From IMG/VR virus record IMGVR_UViG_3300042922_000108, positions 1 to 56,135 of that record: a stretch of 56,135 bases of DNA; one strand, given 5' to 3'. Shown here piece by piece: positions 40,390 to 48,871 of this stretch (its first letter is position 1; the number at the start of each line of letters is the position of its first letter). The translations under genes and the position numbers were made by a program. Source of the stretch: a virus. The notes under the pieces are model-generated. The model was given only the letters and a program-made list of their open reading frames with translations, had not been told where the DNA came from and searched no databases.

Positions 40390-41042
40390 CGGATAGGCCA
40401 ATTATTGAGGTATTCATAAGCTTTCAATACTATGTCCTTATCGTCACGTAGCATCCCAATTCCTGAGTTGCATTGTCTACAGAGGATGCCCCTTACACAC
40501 GCACCGCATGAGCCTACTCCTGCACAACATGACCTATCGTGGTCAATGGCATATAAAGCGGTGTCCAGAGACACTTCACAGATTCGACACTTGTTTTCCT
40601 GAGCATCTAATAGCGCCAAGAATGTTTTACGTGTGAATCCATATTTGCGAACTGATGAACATATCGCACAAAAGATTGCTAGGTTATCTGCACTACCCCG
40701 ACTCGAATGGTAATCACTTTCGGGTAACCAGTTCTCACACTCCACACAATGCTTCCGACCTAATGAATCCCGCTCACGGATAGCAGCAGTCTTCCGGTAA
40801 ATCTTGCGCGGTGCTGTTACTTCTTTCCCGTTGTGTGTTCTGCGGTAGTGCATCTCGCACTTCTGTTTCTTGACACTAGGGATATTGCAACCAGCTATTA
40901 CGCATAAGTAGTATCCACGAGTCTGGGGGAAGTGAACAGCTATCGGGTCACCTGTCTTGCGTAGGTGCTCATAATGCGCTTTACAGTAACCCAAGGCCTT
41001 GTGCTTAGTGTTGACACAGAAGTAGACTTTACAATTGAACAT
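40386..41042 (-). CDS. Endonuclease VII-type HNH, zinc-finger rich
   Basis: A 218-residue protein. The C-terminal 90 residues are a recombination endonuclease VII domain: LLDAQENKCRICEVSL, YAIDHDRSC, then CVRGILCRQCNSGIGMLRDD with zinc cysteines and the catalytic His. The N-terminal half has three more Cys/His clusters (CVNTKHKALGYCKAH; CNIPSVKKQKCEMH; CVECENW) that may bind specific DNA. It splits the connector genes and is AT-richer and differently styled from neighbours, suggesting a mobile homing gene rather than the phage's own resolvase (a RuvC-like protein is already present). Confidence 0.87.
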   Translation of the reverse strand: MFNCKVYFCVNTKHKALGYCKAHYEHLRKTGDPIAVHFPQTRGYYLCVIAGCNIPSVKKQKCEMHYRRTHNGKEVTAPRKIYRKTAAIRERDSLGRKHCVECENWLPESDYHSSRGSADNLAIFCAICSSVRKYGFTRKTFLALLDAQENKCRICEVSLDTALYAIDHDRSCCAGVGSCGACVRGILCRQCNSGIGMLRDDKDIVLKAYEYLNNWPIR

Positions 41043-41051
41043 TACCTCAGC

Positions 41052-41453
41052 TTACCGCAATGGGTAGGGTGCAGGGTAATGCGTGTATGACACAATCTCA
41101 AAGGCTTCCAGCGCTGCATCCTCAACGTCTTCTTCCTTCTGGCGAGTGCGGAACTCACTAGCGATCTGACGCAGAGAGTTGGCAATCACTGAGCCGTCTG
41201 TGCTCAGGTCTTCGGTGCGGATTTTCTTTGAGACAAGCGCTTCATTGGCAGCGATAGCCAAGAGCGCGTCTGCTGCAGCACCGTACAGCTTGTCGCTGTT
41301 CAGCGCGAGGAAAGACTTGAGCTGGCCGTCATCCATCAAGTAATCCGCTGAAGCATCAGGGTTGGCAGGGTCTTTGTACTGCTCAGTCTGAGACAGCAGC
41401 GCGCGGAGCTGGCCCAGCGGAGTCGCATAATCGGGAGGGAAGATATTTGCCAT
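41052..41453 (-). CDS. Head-tail adaptor-type protein
   Basis: A 133-residue helical protein, first connector gene after the capsid genes, as expected for the adaptor that docks under the portal. There is no ribosome site before ATG 41453; TACACT lies six bases upstream, so a leaderless message is possible. Function inferred from position and helical character. Confidence 0.75.
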   Translation of the reverse strand: MANIFPPDYATPLGQLRALLSQTEQYKDPANPDASADYLMDDGQLKSFLALNSDKLYGAAADALLAIAANEALVSKKIRTEDLSTDGSVIANSLRQIASEFRTRQKEEDVEDAALEAFEIVSYTHYPAPYPLR

Positions 41454-41485
41454 ACATCAAGTGTAACAGTTTGTCAACCCTTGAT
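41449..41485 (-). promoter_or_regulatory. TTGACA element before the adaptor gene
   Basis: On the minus strand TTGACA (41477-41472) lies in the loop of a 6-bp inverted repeat ATCAAG/CTTGAT (41456-41485), with TATGGC 17 bases on, overlapping the ATG. The segment from TTGACA to TGATGTA closely matches the one at 27405-27428. TACACT six bases before the ATG is the other possible -10. Confidence 0.45.
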
Positions 41486-41493
41486 TTTGAACA

Positions 41494-41535
41494 AAGAAAA
41501 AGCCCCAGCCTGTGGAGAGTCAGGCTGGGGCTTCA
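41494..41535 (-). terminator. Intrinsic terminator
   Basis: AAGCCCCAGCCTG and CAGGCTGGGGCTT pair, with TTTTCTTT following on the minus strand. It ends the small membrane gene unit. A strong stem on either strand. Confidence 0.88.
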
Positions 41536-41595
41536 AGTGCAGGAGCAAAAGCAGTGGAAAGGAAAGTAAACACTGCGCTCTAGAAACTGCTAGGT

Positions 41596-41805
41596 CTAGC
41601 CTATCATACTCTTCGAGCGCCTCAAGCGTCTACGCTTCTCTTCGATGTAAGCTCCACCACATGCAAAGAGAGCTACCCCGAGAAAGAGGTGCCCAAGCGC
41701 ATAGATAAGCTGTTGATGTAGCAGCGCACCGGCACCTAGTAGTGACACAGCTACCACGCTGAGAATGATTGAGTTGACTATCCAAGGGAATTTCATACCG
41801 CTCAT
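41596..41805 (-). CDS. Small two-helix membrane protein
   Basis: A 69-residue protein with two hydrophobic helices (IVNSIILSVVAVSLLGAGALL and ALGHLFLGVALFACGGAYI) and a very basic C-terminus (EEKRRRLRRSK). It lies alone between two terminators, eight bases after the capsid gene terminator, so it needs its own promoter or read-through. Unusual position for a membrane protein; role unknown. Confidence 0.68.
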   Translation of the reverse strand: MSGMKFPWIVNSIILSVVAVSLLGAGALLHQQLIYALGHLFLGVALFACGGAYIEEKRRRLRRSKSMIG

Positions 41806-41810
41806 GATAC

Positions 41811-41842
41811 AGCAAAAGCCCTGTACCGAAGTACAGGGCTCT
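41811..41842 (-). terminator. Terminator after major capsid gene
   Basis: AGCCCTGTAC and GTACAGGGCT close a very stable TTCG tetraloop (minus strand), followed by TTTTGCT. It limits transcription beyond the capsid gene. Confidence 0.9.
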
Positions 41843-41852
41843 TACTTTATGA

Positions 41853-43016
41853 CTAGCTGATTGGAGTCAGGTAATCGGGAGCAGCAGCGTTGGACTCGCC
41901 GGTGGATGCGTACATGGACGCTCCGAACCAGAAGCCACCAGCCACAACGTGGCGAACGCGGTACTCAATGTCATCGTTGAGCAGCGAGCCTTCCAGAGAA
42001 GGAACCTGACCGCCACCGAGATACAGGCCGGTGTTACCGGACTGACGGAACTCGGGAGCTTCGTGGTTACGCAGGAAGTTCACAACGATGGAGTCACGGA
42101 CACCATCATTGCCGCCAAGCGGAACGAGGAACCAAGTGGTAGCAGCGTTGGCGCTCTTGTTGATCTGAGTCAGGTAGTCGTTGACAACCAGAGTCACATC
42201 AGAGTTAGCAGCCGTGGTCTGGTACTCGAGGTTACCGTCAGTGACCTTGAGCTGGTTGAGCGCAAGGATGCGCTCTGCCGTGGTCTGCAGGTTGGTCGGA
42301 ACAACTAGAGCGAACCGCTGGACGGTCACGTAGTTGCCGTTGACCTGACGTGCCCGAACCTCGCGCTTGGCGAACTCCAGAGCGTTCAGGGACAGCTTGT
42401 AACGGGTACCGGAAACACCAGTGGTGCCCATTGCGTTGCCGTTGCCAGCGTTGAAGGTATCAGCGTTCACACCAGCAGCGTCAACCAGAACCTCAAGAGC
42501 GGAAGTCTCTTCCGTGGTCTTGGCGAGCTTAGCCATTTCGCCGGGGAGGGAGCCAATGAAGCCCCACTCATCGTTGATAACGTCTTCCCACGAGAACGGG
42601 ATGCGAGCACCCTTCTTACGGAGGGAAAGGCTCTTGCCCGAAGTGCTCCACCGGAAGGTGGGGTATTCCGTCAGTTCAGGAATGTTCGGCAGCGAGTGGA
42701 CAGCCGTACCGTAGCCACCGTTGTCGTCAAGGTCAACCTGACCGTTGAACAGGAATTCCTTCTTGCGCTTGGGCTTGAAGTCTTCAAACACGTCACGCTT
42801 GGCGAACTGGGTCCACGTGGTGGGCAGTCCAGCGTACTGCTTCAGCAGCTCAGCGGAGTTGGCGGCGGCGAAGGTGCGAGCAAGGTCCGAGGTGGAGATA
42901 GCTTCGTTGAGGACAAAGCCCTCAGAAACAATCTGCTTGATGCGGCCACGCGCGCGGAAGTCACCCTTGAGGGCATCACCAAAGATATTGGCGGCTTCGA
43001 TCAGTGCATTAGTCAT
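41853..43016 (-). CDS. Major capsid protein
   Basis: A 387-residue protein, third after the protease in the head operon and followed by a strong terminator. It has HK97-like features: an N-terminal helical arm, a long central E-loop-like segment (RWSTSGKSLSLRKKGARIPF) and a late P-domain-type segment (FLRNHEAPEFRQSGNTGLYL). Size, order and GTRYKLSLNALEFAKREV helix fit major capsid proteins of actinophages. Starts at ATG 43016. Confidence 0.92.
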   Translation of the reverse strand: MTNALIEAANIFGDALKGDFRARGRIKQIVSEGFVLNEAISTSDLARTFAAANSAELLKQYAGLPTTWTQFAKRDVFEDFKPKRKKEFLFNGQVDLDDNGGYGTAVHSLPNIPELTEYPTFRWSTSGKSLSLRKKGARIPFSWEDVINDEWGFIGSLPGEMAKLAKTTEETSALEVLVDAAGVNADTFNAGNGNAMGTTGVSGTRYKLSLNALEFAKREVRARQVNGNYVTVQRFALVVPTNLQTTAERILALNQLKVTDGNLEYQTTAANSDVTLVVNDYLTQINKSANAATTWFLVPLGGNDGVRDSIVVNFLRNHEAPEFRQSGNTGLYLGGGQVPSLEGSLLNDDIEYRVRHVVAGGFWFGASMYASTGESNAAAPDYLTPIS

Positions 43017-43029
43017 TGTGCGTTAGTCC

Positions 43030-43440
43030 TTACGCGCTAGCAGTTACTTGACCCGGCTGCAGAATCTTCACGATTGCAGGACCGGTGCCGGTACCCTTGG
43101 CGCGGATTGCAGCACCGAAGAGGAAGTTGCCCGTTGCGGTTGCGGTCAGCGTGCCACCAGCAGTGATGTAGACCGGAGTACCGTAACCGGCGAGAGCGCC
43201 AGTAACGTCCAAGCGCCAAACACCTACGTGGCTGACGGAAGTGTTACCGGCCTTGTTACCGACACCACCAGTCGGTTGTGCAACACCGTTGTAGACGTTG
43301 GAGGTATCAGTAGCTCCACCAGCGTCGGTTTCAGCAACAGCGTTCAGGATGCCGATACGGAGAGGCTGACCGCTGCGTACCGAGTCAGCGACCGGTGCGG
43401 AGAGGTGGTTACCTTCCTTGAAAATCTCATTCAAAGCCAC
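43030..43440 (-). CDS. Capsid decoration protein, DUF2190-like
   Basis: A 136-residue protein; GTG 43440 is chosen because GAAAGGAG precedes it. NEIFKEGNHLSAPVADSVRSG, a Gly/Thr-rich beta core and AIVKILQPG match the DUF2190-like capsid-stabilising or decoration proteins found directly before the capsid gene. Confidence 0.83.
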   Translation of the reverse strand: MALNEIFKEGNHLSAPVADSVRSGQPLRIGILNAVAETDAGGATDTSNVYNGVAQPTGGVGNKAGNTSVSHVGVWRLDVTGALAGYGTPVYITAGGTLTATATGNFLFGAAIRAKGTGTGPAIVKILQPGQVTASA

Positions 43441-43458
43441 TGTAGGCTCCTTTCGTTT

Positions 43459-43498
43459 CTTATAACAGAATACCACAAGGTTGTCAAGAGCCTTGTGG
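43459..43498 (-). promoter_or_regulatory. Promoter with -35 in a hairpin loop
   Basis: On the minus strand TTGACA (43487-43482), 17 bases, TATAAG (43464-43459). The -35 lies in the loop between CCACAAGG and CCTTGTGG (43473-43498), a perfect 8-bp inverted repeat. It precedes the decoration and capsid genes. Confidence 0.6.
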
Positions 43499-43542
43499 AA
43501 AAAGTTTTAGGGGCAGTCACCTTGTAAGATGACTGCCCCAAT
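43499..43542 (-). terminator. Intrinsic terminator after protease/scaffold
   Basis: TGGGGCAGTCA and TGACTGCCCC pair on the minus strand, followed by TAAAACTTTTT. It directly abuts the hairpin promoter of the capsid genes. Confidence 0.85.
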
Positions 43543-43605
43543 TAGCACACTGTGATGCTTCTCAGCTTTACCCCTTGTGCTTAGGGAGACAGGATCACCG
43601 CCTTT

Positions 43606-44556
43606 TTAGCTGGAGAAAACGCTTCCGATTGCAGCATTGACCTTCTGGGCCTCAGTGAGGTTGGTTTCCTCTTCAATGTGACCAGCGCCACCGGACTTGC
43701 CCGCTTCGGCAAGATACTCAGAGGCAATGTCCTTCTCAACCTTGATGGCCTCAGTCAGGTCAGTACCGGACTCAACAGCAGCGAGCACACGGCCCTCAGC
43801 CTTTTCAGACAGCTTGGCTTCGCGGAGAGCAGACGTGATTTCCTTGACGGAAGGACCAGTCTTCTCTTCGGGCTTCTGAGCTTCCTCGAGCTTGCGAGCA
43901 GCCTCTTCACGAGCGGACTTCTCTTCAGCCAGCGACTCATTCAGGGTGGAGATACCCTTAGTCAGACCGTCGAGCGCGTCCAGAAATTCCTTTGGCAGTT
44001 CCAATTCAGTTTCCTCTTCCTGTGCTTCTGCAAGCGCTTTGGCAGCAGATTGATTTTCATTACGGGCGGACTCGAGCAGCTTTTCAAAACCGCCACCAGC
44101 GCCACCAACAGTTACCACGTCAACTGAATGGACAGCGGTAAACTCTGCAAGCTCAAGGCCTTTGGCGGTTTCCACCATTGAGCCCTCAGCTCGAATTGAC
44201 ATTGCGATCAAATTAGCTTCAGCGCGTTCCTTGATGAACTCCCGTTCAGATTCAAAGAACTCCACATCAGCAAAAAGGTCTTTGCCGTCGAATTCGGCAT
44301 CCTCAGCGAGATATCCGATAATATCTTCAACACGGCGTTCCGGCTGACTCCATTTATCTTCAGAGCTGGGATGGTTACGGTAAATCCGTGTCCCCTTTTT
44401 GAAAAGGTGTTTACCCTTTTCCAGAGCTTCCTTTGGGTAGTAAGCGGAAGAACCTTGACGATCACCTTCAATGATCTTGATCCGCCACTTAGAACCTGAC
44501 TTGGAAGCTTCAGACAGAAGACCACGTTCAACAAGCTGAACAGTCAAATTCTTCAC
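43606..44556 (-). CDS. Capsid maturation protease/scaffold fusion
   Basis: A 316-residue protein; GTG 44556 is chosen with AATAGGAGC upstream. Residues 1-175 look like a prohead protease: KIIEGDRQGSSAYYPKEA, GTRIYRNHP, a MSIRAEGSMV strand and AVHSVDVVTVGGAGGG, where His and Ser are candidate catalytic residues. Residues 190-290 form a charged coiled coil (LNESLAEEKSAREEAARKLE) like scaffolding proteins. Protease-scaffold fusions are common; the protein guides procapsid assembly and is then self-digested. Confidence 0.83.
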   Translation of the reverse strand: MKNLTVQLVERGLLSEASKSGSKWRIKIIEGDRQGSSAYYPKEALEKGKHLFKKGTRIYRNHPSSEDKWSQPERRVEDIIGYLAEDAEFDGKDLFADVEFFESEREFIKERAEANLIAMSIRAEGSMVETAKGLELAEFTAVHSVDVVTVGGAGGGFEKLLESARNENQSAAKALAEAQEEETELELPKEFLDALDGLTKGISTLNESLAEEKSAREEAARKLEEAQKPEEKTGPSVKEITSALREAKLSEKAEGRVLAAVESGTDLTEAIKVEKDIASEYLAEAGKSGGAGHIEEETNLTEAQKVNAAIGSVFSS

Positions 44557-44593
44557 GCTCCTATTCTCTTCTACCAATGTTAGCAGACACCTC

Positions 44594-44622
44594 TTGACAG
44601 GACTCAGGACATATGCTAAAAA
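44594..44622 (+). promoter_or_regulatory. Antisense promoter candidate
   Basis: On the plus strand TTGACA (44594-44599), 17 bases, TAAAAA (44617-44622), pointing away from the head genes and straight into the hairpin at 44626-44667. Any transcript would be only about 40 bases. Confidence 0.35.
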
Positions 44623-44625
44623 CAC

Positions 44626-44667
44626 AAAAATACCTCTCCCCGGTAATGGGAAGAGGTATTTCTTTTG
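44626..44667. terminator. Bidirectional terminator
   Basis: AAATACCTCT and AGAGGTATTT pair around CCCCGGTAATGGGA-type loop, with T-rich flanks on both strands. On the minus strand it ends the tail-fibre unit. Confidence 0.85.
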
Positions 44668-44693
44668 GGGCACTTAACCGGTCGATCTTGCCC

Positions 44694-44870
44694 CTACAGG
44701 AGTGGCAGAACGGCAGCGCGGACGGCCTCTATGACCTCCATGACGTGGCCGCTGTATTCATCCTCGGCCGCGCTCAGTGATCCATAGGCGGCAGTTATTC
44801 CACGCTTCACCGCCGCTTGAACCTCCGGCCTGTCAGATGCAAGTTCCGTGTCAATATCTTCCAAGTCCAT
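44694..44870 (-). CDS. Small protein in tail-fibre cassette
   Basis: A 58-residue helical acidic protein from ATG 44870 with AGGGAGAA upstream, 14 bases after the tail-fibre stop. It shares the high-GC codon use of the tail-fibre C-terminal part, so it probably travelled with it. Candidate chaperone or structural partner (inference). Confidence 0.7.
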   Translation of the reverse strand: MDLEDIDTELASDRPEVQAAVKRGITAAYGSLSAAEDEYSGHVMEVIEAVRAAVLPLL

Positions 44871-44884
44871 GCTGTTATTCTCCC

Positions 44885-47215
44885 TTAGACGGTGGTGCCG
44901 GTGGCGTCGGTCCAGGCGGTTCCGTTGGACCAGATGGGCTTACCTAGTGTGGTGTCGTAGATCATCGCCCCAACACCGACGGTTGATGCTGACGGGCGTG
45001 AGCCTGTAGCTACCGCGAGGGAACGGAAAGCGCCCTCAGCCGTGACCGCCGCCAGCAGAACGTTGGAACTGTTCTGCCACTGGGTGAGCGGGGCAACCTG
45101 AGAAGCGAAGCCCTTAGCCACGAGGGGGACAGTTGTTGCCGACTGCACGGCCAGACCGACCGTGGGCCACGTGTTCCCTGCACCCGCCGCCGTGACGTTG
45201 GCGAAAGCCGGGGACATTTGGAACGGGGATTCGCCAACCTGCTTGGCGTTGTCGATCTTCAGCCCGCCGGTTGCACCGAACCGGGAGAAGTCTCCGGTGC
45301 CGGTGCCGTTCTTCGGCCCCAGCACCAGGAGCGGCTTAGTGCGCCCGGTGCCCGCGTTGAGCCGGAGCGTACCAACGTCGGTGCCGGTCCCGTCCGGGGA
45401 CTGGACCACGTTACCCTCGGCGTTGATCGTCTGCTTGCCGGTGAAGATGTTCTCAGCCAGGACAGCGCCGGGGGCGATGATCTGCATGCCCCAGCCCGGA
45501 TCGAGTACCTTCATCAGGTGCATGGCGATAGCGTGGTGCCCGTCGCTGTTGGGGTGGTAGTCGTCGAACATCAGCCCGGCCGCGTTCGCTTCCGCCCAGG
45601 TACCCCACCTGTGGTGGAGGTCCAGCAGGGGGGCGTTGAACTGGTCCGCGATTTCGTACAGCGCCCGGTGGTACTCGGTGAGCGCCGGGGAACCGGGTGG
45701 GGCGGAGCGGGGCGCCTGCCCGTCGTGACCTGCAACGATCAGCACCTTGGTGCCCTTCGCGGCGGCAGCGTTCATCACGTTGACCCATTCCGCTTTGTAC
45801 GCGGAAATCGCCATGCCTGAGTTTCCCCAGTCGTTGATATCGAGCATGATGATAGCCAGGTCGGGGGCGTCGTAGAACGAGATGGCCCTCCCGTCCGCAG
45901 GATTGCGGAGCTGGGAGATGTTGGCGATACCTGCGCCGGAATAGCCCGCGATGCTGACCTTGTGAACGCCACCAGTGATGATACCTTCCCAGCCGAACAG
46001 GGTGACGTTGCCCGTTGCGGGTGCGGTTATAACGAAAGTGTGCGGGCCGAGGGCCAGCGCCCCGGTGGTGTATTCGCCGATAGCGACCGACGCGGCGTTC
46101 GCGTCGATGTTGATTGGTTCGCCGCCGTCGATGGTGAGCGTAAACGTACCTTCGGTGGTGTCTTTGAGGAACAGCAACCGTAGCTTGTCGCAGGTGACCC
46201 CGGCGATGGTGAACGTGTTGCCTGTGCCTGTGGCTCGGCCCGTGTGCGTGGCATAGCCGACGTCCCGGTAATCGGTCCATGTCCCGGTGAATGTGGCCCG
46301 TGAGTCCGGCAGTGAACCCGCCCACACGGGCGTGATGCCGGTGCCCGCGGACTTGTACTTTTTGTCCATCTGGAGCCGGAACCGGGAAGCGTAGGCGTAC
46401 AGGTTGTACGGCGGAGACTGGGTTGCGCCGTAAGTGCGGGAGTCGCCGAGCACCTGAGTCTTGAAGACCTTGGAACCGTTGACAGCGCGGGCGAACTGCT
46501 GCCGTGCCGGGGCCAACGCGGTCGGGTTGTACAGGGACAGGTCAGTGTCGAAGTCGTGCGCCGTGGTAGCCCATGACGGGCGCTCACCACCACCGCCGCT
46601 TCCACCGCCGCCCGGCTTGGGCTTGAACTTACCCGCCGTGGCGTCCCAGGTAGCTACCTGGCCATCCGTCGCGCCGGTAGCGTCGCCGGGAAGGAACGTG
46701 GCAGAAAGTGCCGCAACTGTCTGGGTACCAGAGGTTACCTGTTCTGCCACTGCTTCATCAGTGGCACCTTCAACCACAACAGCACCAGTCTGTCCGTTAA
46801 CTGATGTTACGGAAGCAATAGGAGCCGTATAAGGCATAGCAGGTGCGCCGCCCGGAAGCTTGTCAAGGTCAACTAATTCCTGACCGCTTGCAAGCTGAAA
46901 AATCTTAGTTTTAGCAGGAAGGGTTGCCTTGTCTCCCTGATACTGAACCGTAGCGGTGTAGTACCAGTTGGTATAAGCATTACCATTCTCATCCTGAAAA
47001 CCTGCCTGATCGGTGTGAGGCAGTGTGAACTGCCCTGCAACACCGTCAGCCGTAGAGAGGTCTTCCAGCATGTTTACGAGAGGGGTACCCGTCTCAGTGT
47101 GCACAAGGAAAGCGCTAGGCGTGATTGTAACGAAAGACCGCAAGTGCGCGCCTGAGAACGTTACAGGTACACCTACCGTCAGCGTTGCGGTGGTGACACC
47201 GGCTGGTAGAGCCAC
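44885..47215 (-). CDS. Tail fibre protein with SGNH esterase
   Basis: A 776-residue mosaic. Residues 1-200 are a phage-type N-terminal region with lower GC. A Gly-Ser linker (PGGGGSGGGGERP) at about 201-213 leads to an SGNH/GDSL hydrolase: block I GDSR with nucleophile S259, block III IND with N461, and block V DDYHP with D551 and H554. A beta-jelly-roll insert lies at about 305-420. The last 60 residues (GAMIYDTTLGKPIWSNGT) are a common tail-fibre tip. The esterase may deacetylate surface glycans of the host. It lies between portal and protease, far from the other tail genes, and from the linker on is clearly GC-richer than its neighbours. Confidence 0.88.
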   Translation of the reverse strand: MALPAGVTTATLTVGVPVTFSGAHLRSFVTITPSAFLVHTETGTPLVNMLEDLSTADGVAGQFTLPHTDQAGFQDENGNAYTNWYYTATVQYQGDKATLPAKTKIFQLASGQELVDLDKLPGGAPAMPYTAPIASVTSVNGQTGAVVVEGATDEAVAEQVTSGTQTVAALSATFLPGDATGATDGQVATWDATAGKFKPKPGGGGSGGGGERPSWATTAHDFDTDLSLYNPTALAPARQQFARAVNGSKVFKTQVLGDSRTYGATQSPPYNLYAYASRFRLQMDKKYKSAGTGITPVWAGSLPDSRATFTGTWTDYRDVGYATHTGRATGTGNTFTIAGVTCDKLRLLFLKDTTEGTFTLTIDGGEPINIDANAASVAIGEYTTGALALGPHTFVITAPATGNVTLFGWEGIITGGVHKVSIAGYSGAGIANISQLRNPADGRAISFYDAPDLAIIMLDINDWGNSGMAISAYKAEWVNVMNAAAAKGTKVLIVAGHDGQAPRSAPPGSPALTEYHRALYEIADQFNAPLLDLHHRWGTWAEANAAGLMFDDYHPNSDGHHAIAMHLMKVLDPGWGMQIIAPGAVLAENIFTGKQTINAEGNVVQSPDGTGTDVGTLRLNAGTGRTKPLLVLGPKNGTGTGDFSRFGATGGLKIDNAKQVGESPFQMSPAFANVTAAGAGNTWPTVGLAVQSATTVPLVAKGFASQVAPLTQWQNSSNVLLAAVTAEGAFRSLAVATGSRPSASTVGVGAMIYDTTLGKPIWSNGTAWTDATGTTV

Positions 47216-47239
47216 TTTTACCCCTTTTGATTGTTGAAG

Positions 47240-47268
47240 CTACTAGCACAAGTCTAGCAGCTTGTCAA
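47240..47268 (-). promoter_or_regulatory. Candidate promoter of tail-fibre gene
   Basis: On the minus strand TTGACA (47268-47263), 17 bases, TAGTAG (47245-47240), overlapping the end of the portal gene. AAAAGGGG and GTG 47215 follow. Confidence 0.45.
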
Positions 47269-48864
47269 CTACCCGTTCCGGCCTTGTGAAGCCTTGTGTT
47301 GGCCTTGGGCAGACCTTGAGCTATTATCGCCGTAGGACGGAGCGTTGCTTTGAGCCTTCTTTGCTCCCTGCTGCGGGGTAGTCCCCGGACGTGTGGGAGC
47401 CCCTGCTGCCGGAGCCGGAGGATTCTGTGCCGTCTTCAGTGCGGCCTTACCCTGCTCAGTGTTGCCAGCGTAGACCAAGCCAAGCTCTTCCTCAGTGGGA
47501 AGTTCCTTGTCAGACTGGATTTCCAGCGCCACGCGGATAAGCTCACGGACCTCTTCAGCGTGCAGCACATTCAGCGGAGTGGCAGCGGTGATGGCCTGAA
47601 TGTTCCGGAGCAGGTCACCGGCTTCAATCTTGCCCCAGATGCATTTCACGTCAGCCTTGCCAACGTAGTCAAAGAGACGTTCGTAGAAGCCGCTCCAAAG
47701 CTTCTGACGGGCCTTCATAGCCTTCAAAGTCGGAGCCTCGAGTGTTTCTGCCGCCGAACGGTTTGAGGAGCCAGAATCGCTTGTCAGAGCCGTTAGAGGG
47801 ATATCCAGACCTGCAGCCACCATCGACGCAAGCGGGAGCCCAGCGTTGAAGTCCACAGAGCCGCCAGTACGCCCGATGGTGCTCATGGTGGTACCCATGC
47901 CCATGAGGGCGGTGCCGCCAACCTGTTCCTGCTGTCCGGTGAGCGGATCGCGTACCGGTTGTGCTGCAACCTTCGTGGCCGCGCTCTTGACTCCATTGGC
48001 CGTAGGCGCGGTGATCTTGAAGGCAAACCGGGAGTAGGCCTTGACCAGCGTTGCGGAGTTCTCGAGGAATTCCTTGTAGGCCTTTGTCCAGAAGATGACG
48101 GACATGAGGTCAGGTGCGCCCCACTTCCAGCCAACCTGCTTGTTGACAGCAGTGTGGATGAGAGCGGAGTTCCAGACAACAGGCTTGCCCTGAATGGTGA
48201 AAGGCTTGCCGTTCTCAATGTCGTAGTCATCAGCAGGGAACCACACGATTACGTCATCAGCGGTGACCTGTCCGGTGCGGTAGCTCTCGCGGGAAACCTT
48301 GAACTCGCGGCGGTAGAACCAGATATCCTCTTTGTTCTGAGGGTTGGTGACTACACCAGTGATTTCCTTCATGGGTACGCGCGTGACCTTGGCTACGGCT
48401 GTTCCGGTTTCGGAGAGTCGCCGCCTTCCGCCACCCGGCTTGGTGACCAGCGTGAAGAGGTTGCCGTCCGTGGCAAGTACCGCTTCAAGCTCTGCCTGAG
48501 CCTGTGGACTGAAGTAGAACTTCTTGTTGGCCTTGTCGGTCAGGAAAGCGTCTTTTTCCTCGAGCCCCTGAAACTTGACACCCTCGCCCCAGACGTAGGT
48601 GGTGCGGACACCGATACCCCGCTTGATAAGCGGGTTGATGGCGACAAGGCCGCGCGTGGTCTGTGAAATGTTCTTCACGGTATCCAGACGGATTTCCGCT
48701 GCGTCTTCGGTAGGGCCAAGCGGTCGCCAGCCAATGTCATCAAGAGCCAACATTGCGTCGGCAAATGATTCCTGCAGCACCTCCACAGAATGTGTGAGTG
48801 CAGTATTTGATTCCTGCAGGCGTGCGATTTCCGCACTTGCCTTTACTTCAGCCAGCGATACCAC
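47269..48864 (-). CDS. Portal protein
   Basis: A 531-residue portal protein directly after the terminase. GTG 48864 is taken as start; the longer frame lacks a ribosome site and runs into the terminator. Characteristic stretches are RGLVAINPLIKRGIGVRTTYVWG, FYRREFKVSRESY, a VIWFPADDYD strand and SGSSNRSAAETLEAPTLKAM, as in SPP1/actinophage portals. The C-terminus is Gln/Ser-rich and disordered. It forms the dodecameric DNA gate. TATAGG lies seven bases upstream, overlapping AGGAG, so the message might be almost leaderless. Confidence 0.92.
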   Translation of the reverse strand: MVSLAEVKASAEIARLQESNTALTHSVEVLQESFADAMLALDDIGWRPLGPTEDAAEIRLDTVKNISQTTRGLVAINPLIKRGIGVRTTYVWGEGVKFQGLEEKDAFLTDKANKKFYFSPQAQAELEAVLATDGNLFTLVTKPGGGRRRLSETGTAVAKVTRVPMKEITGVVTNPQNKEDIWFYRREFKVSRESYRTGQVTADDVIVWFPADDYDIENGKPFTIQGKPVVWNSALIHTAVNKQVGWKWGAPDLMSVIFWTKAYKEFLENSATLVKAYSRFAFKITAPTANGVKSAATKVAAQPVRDPLTGQQEQVGGTALMGMGTTMSTIGRTGGSVDFNAGLPLASMVAAGLDIPLTALTSDSGSSNRSAAETLEAPTLKAMKARQKLWSGFYERLFDYVGKADVKCIWGKIEAGDLLRNIQAITAATPLNVLHAEEVRELIRVALEIQSDKELPTEEELGLVYAGNTEQGKAALKTAQNPPAPAAGAPTRPGTTPQQGAKKAQSNAPSYGDNSSRSAQGQHKASQGRNG

Positions 48865-48871
48865 AGCAGCT

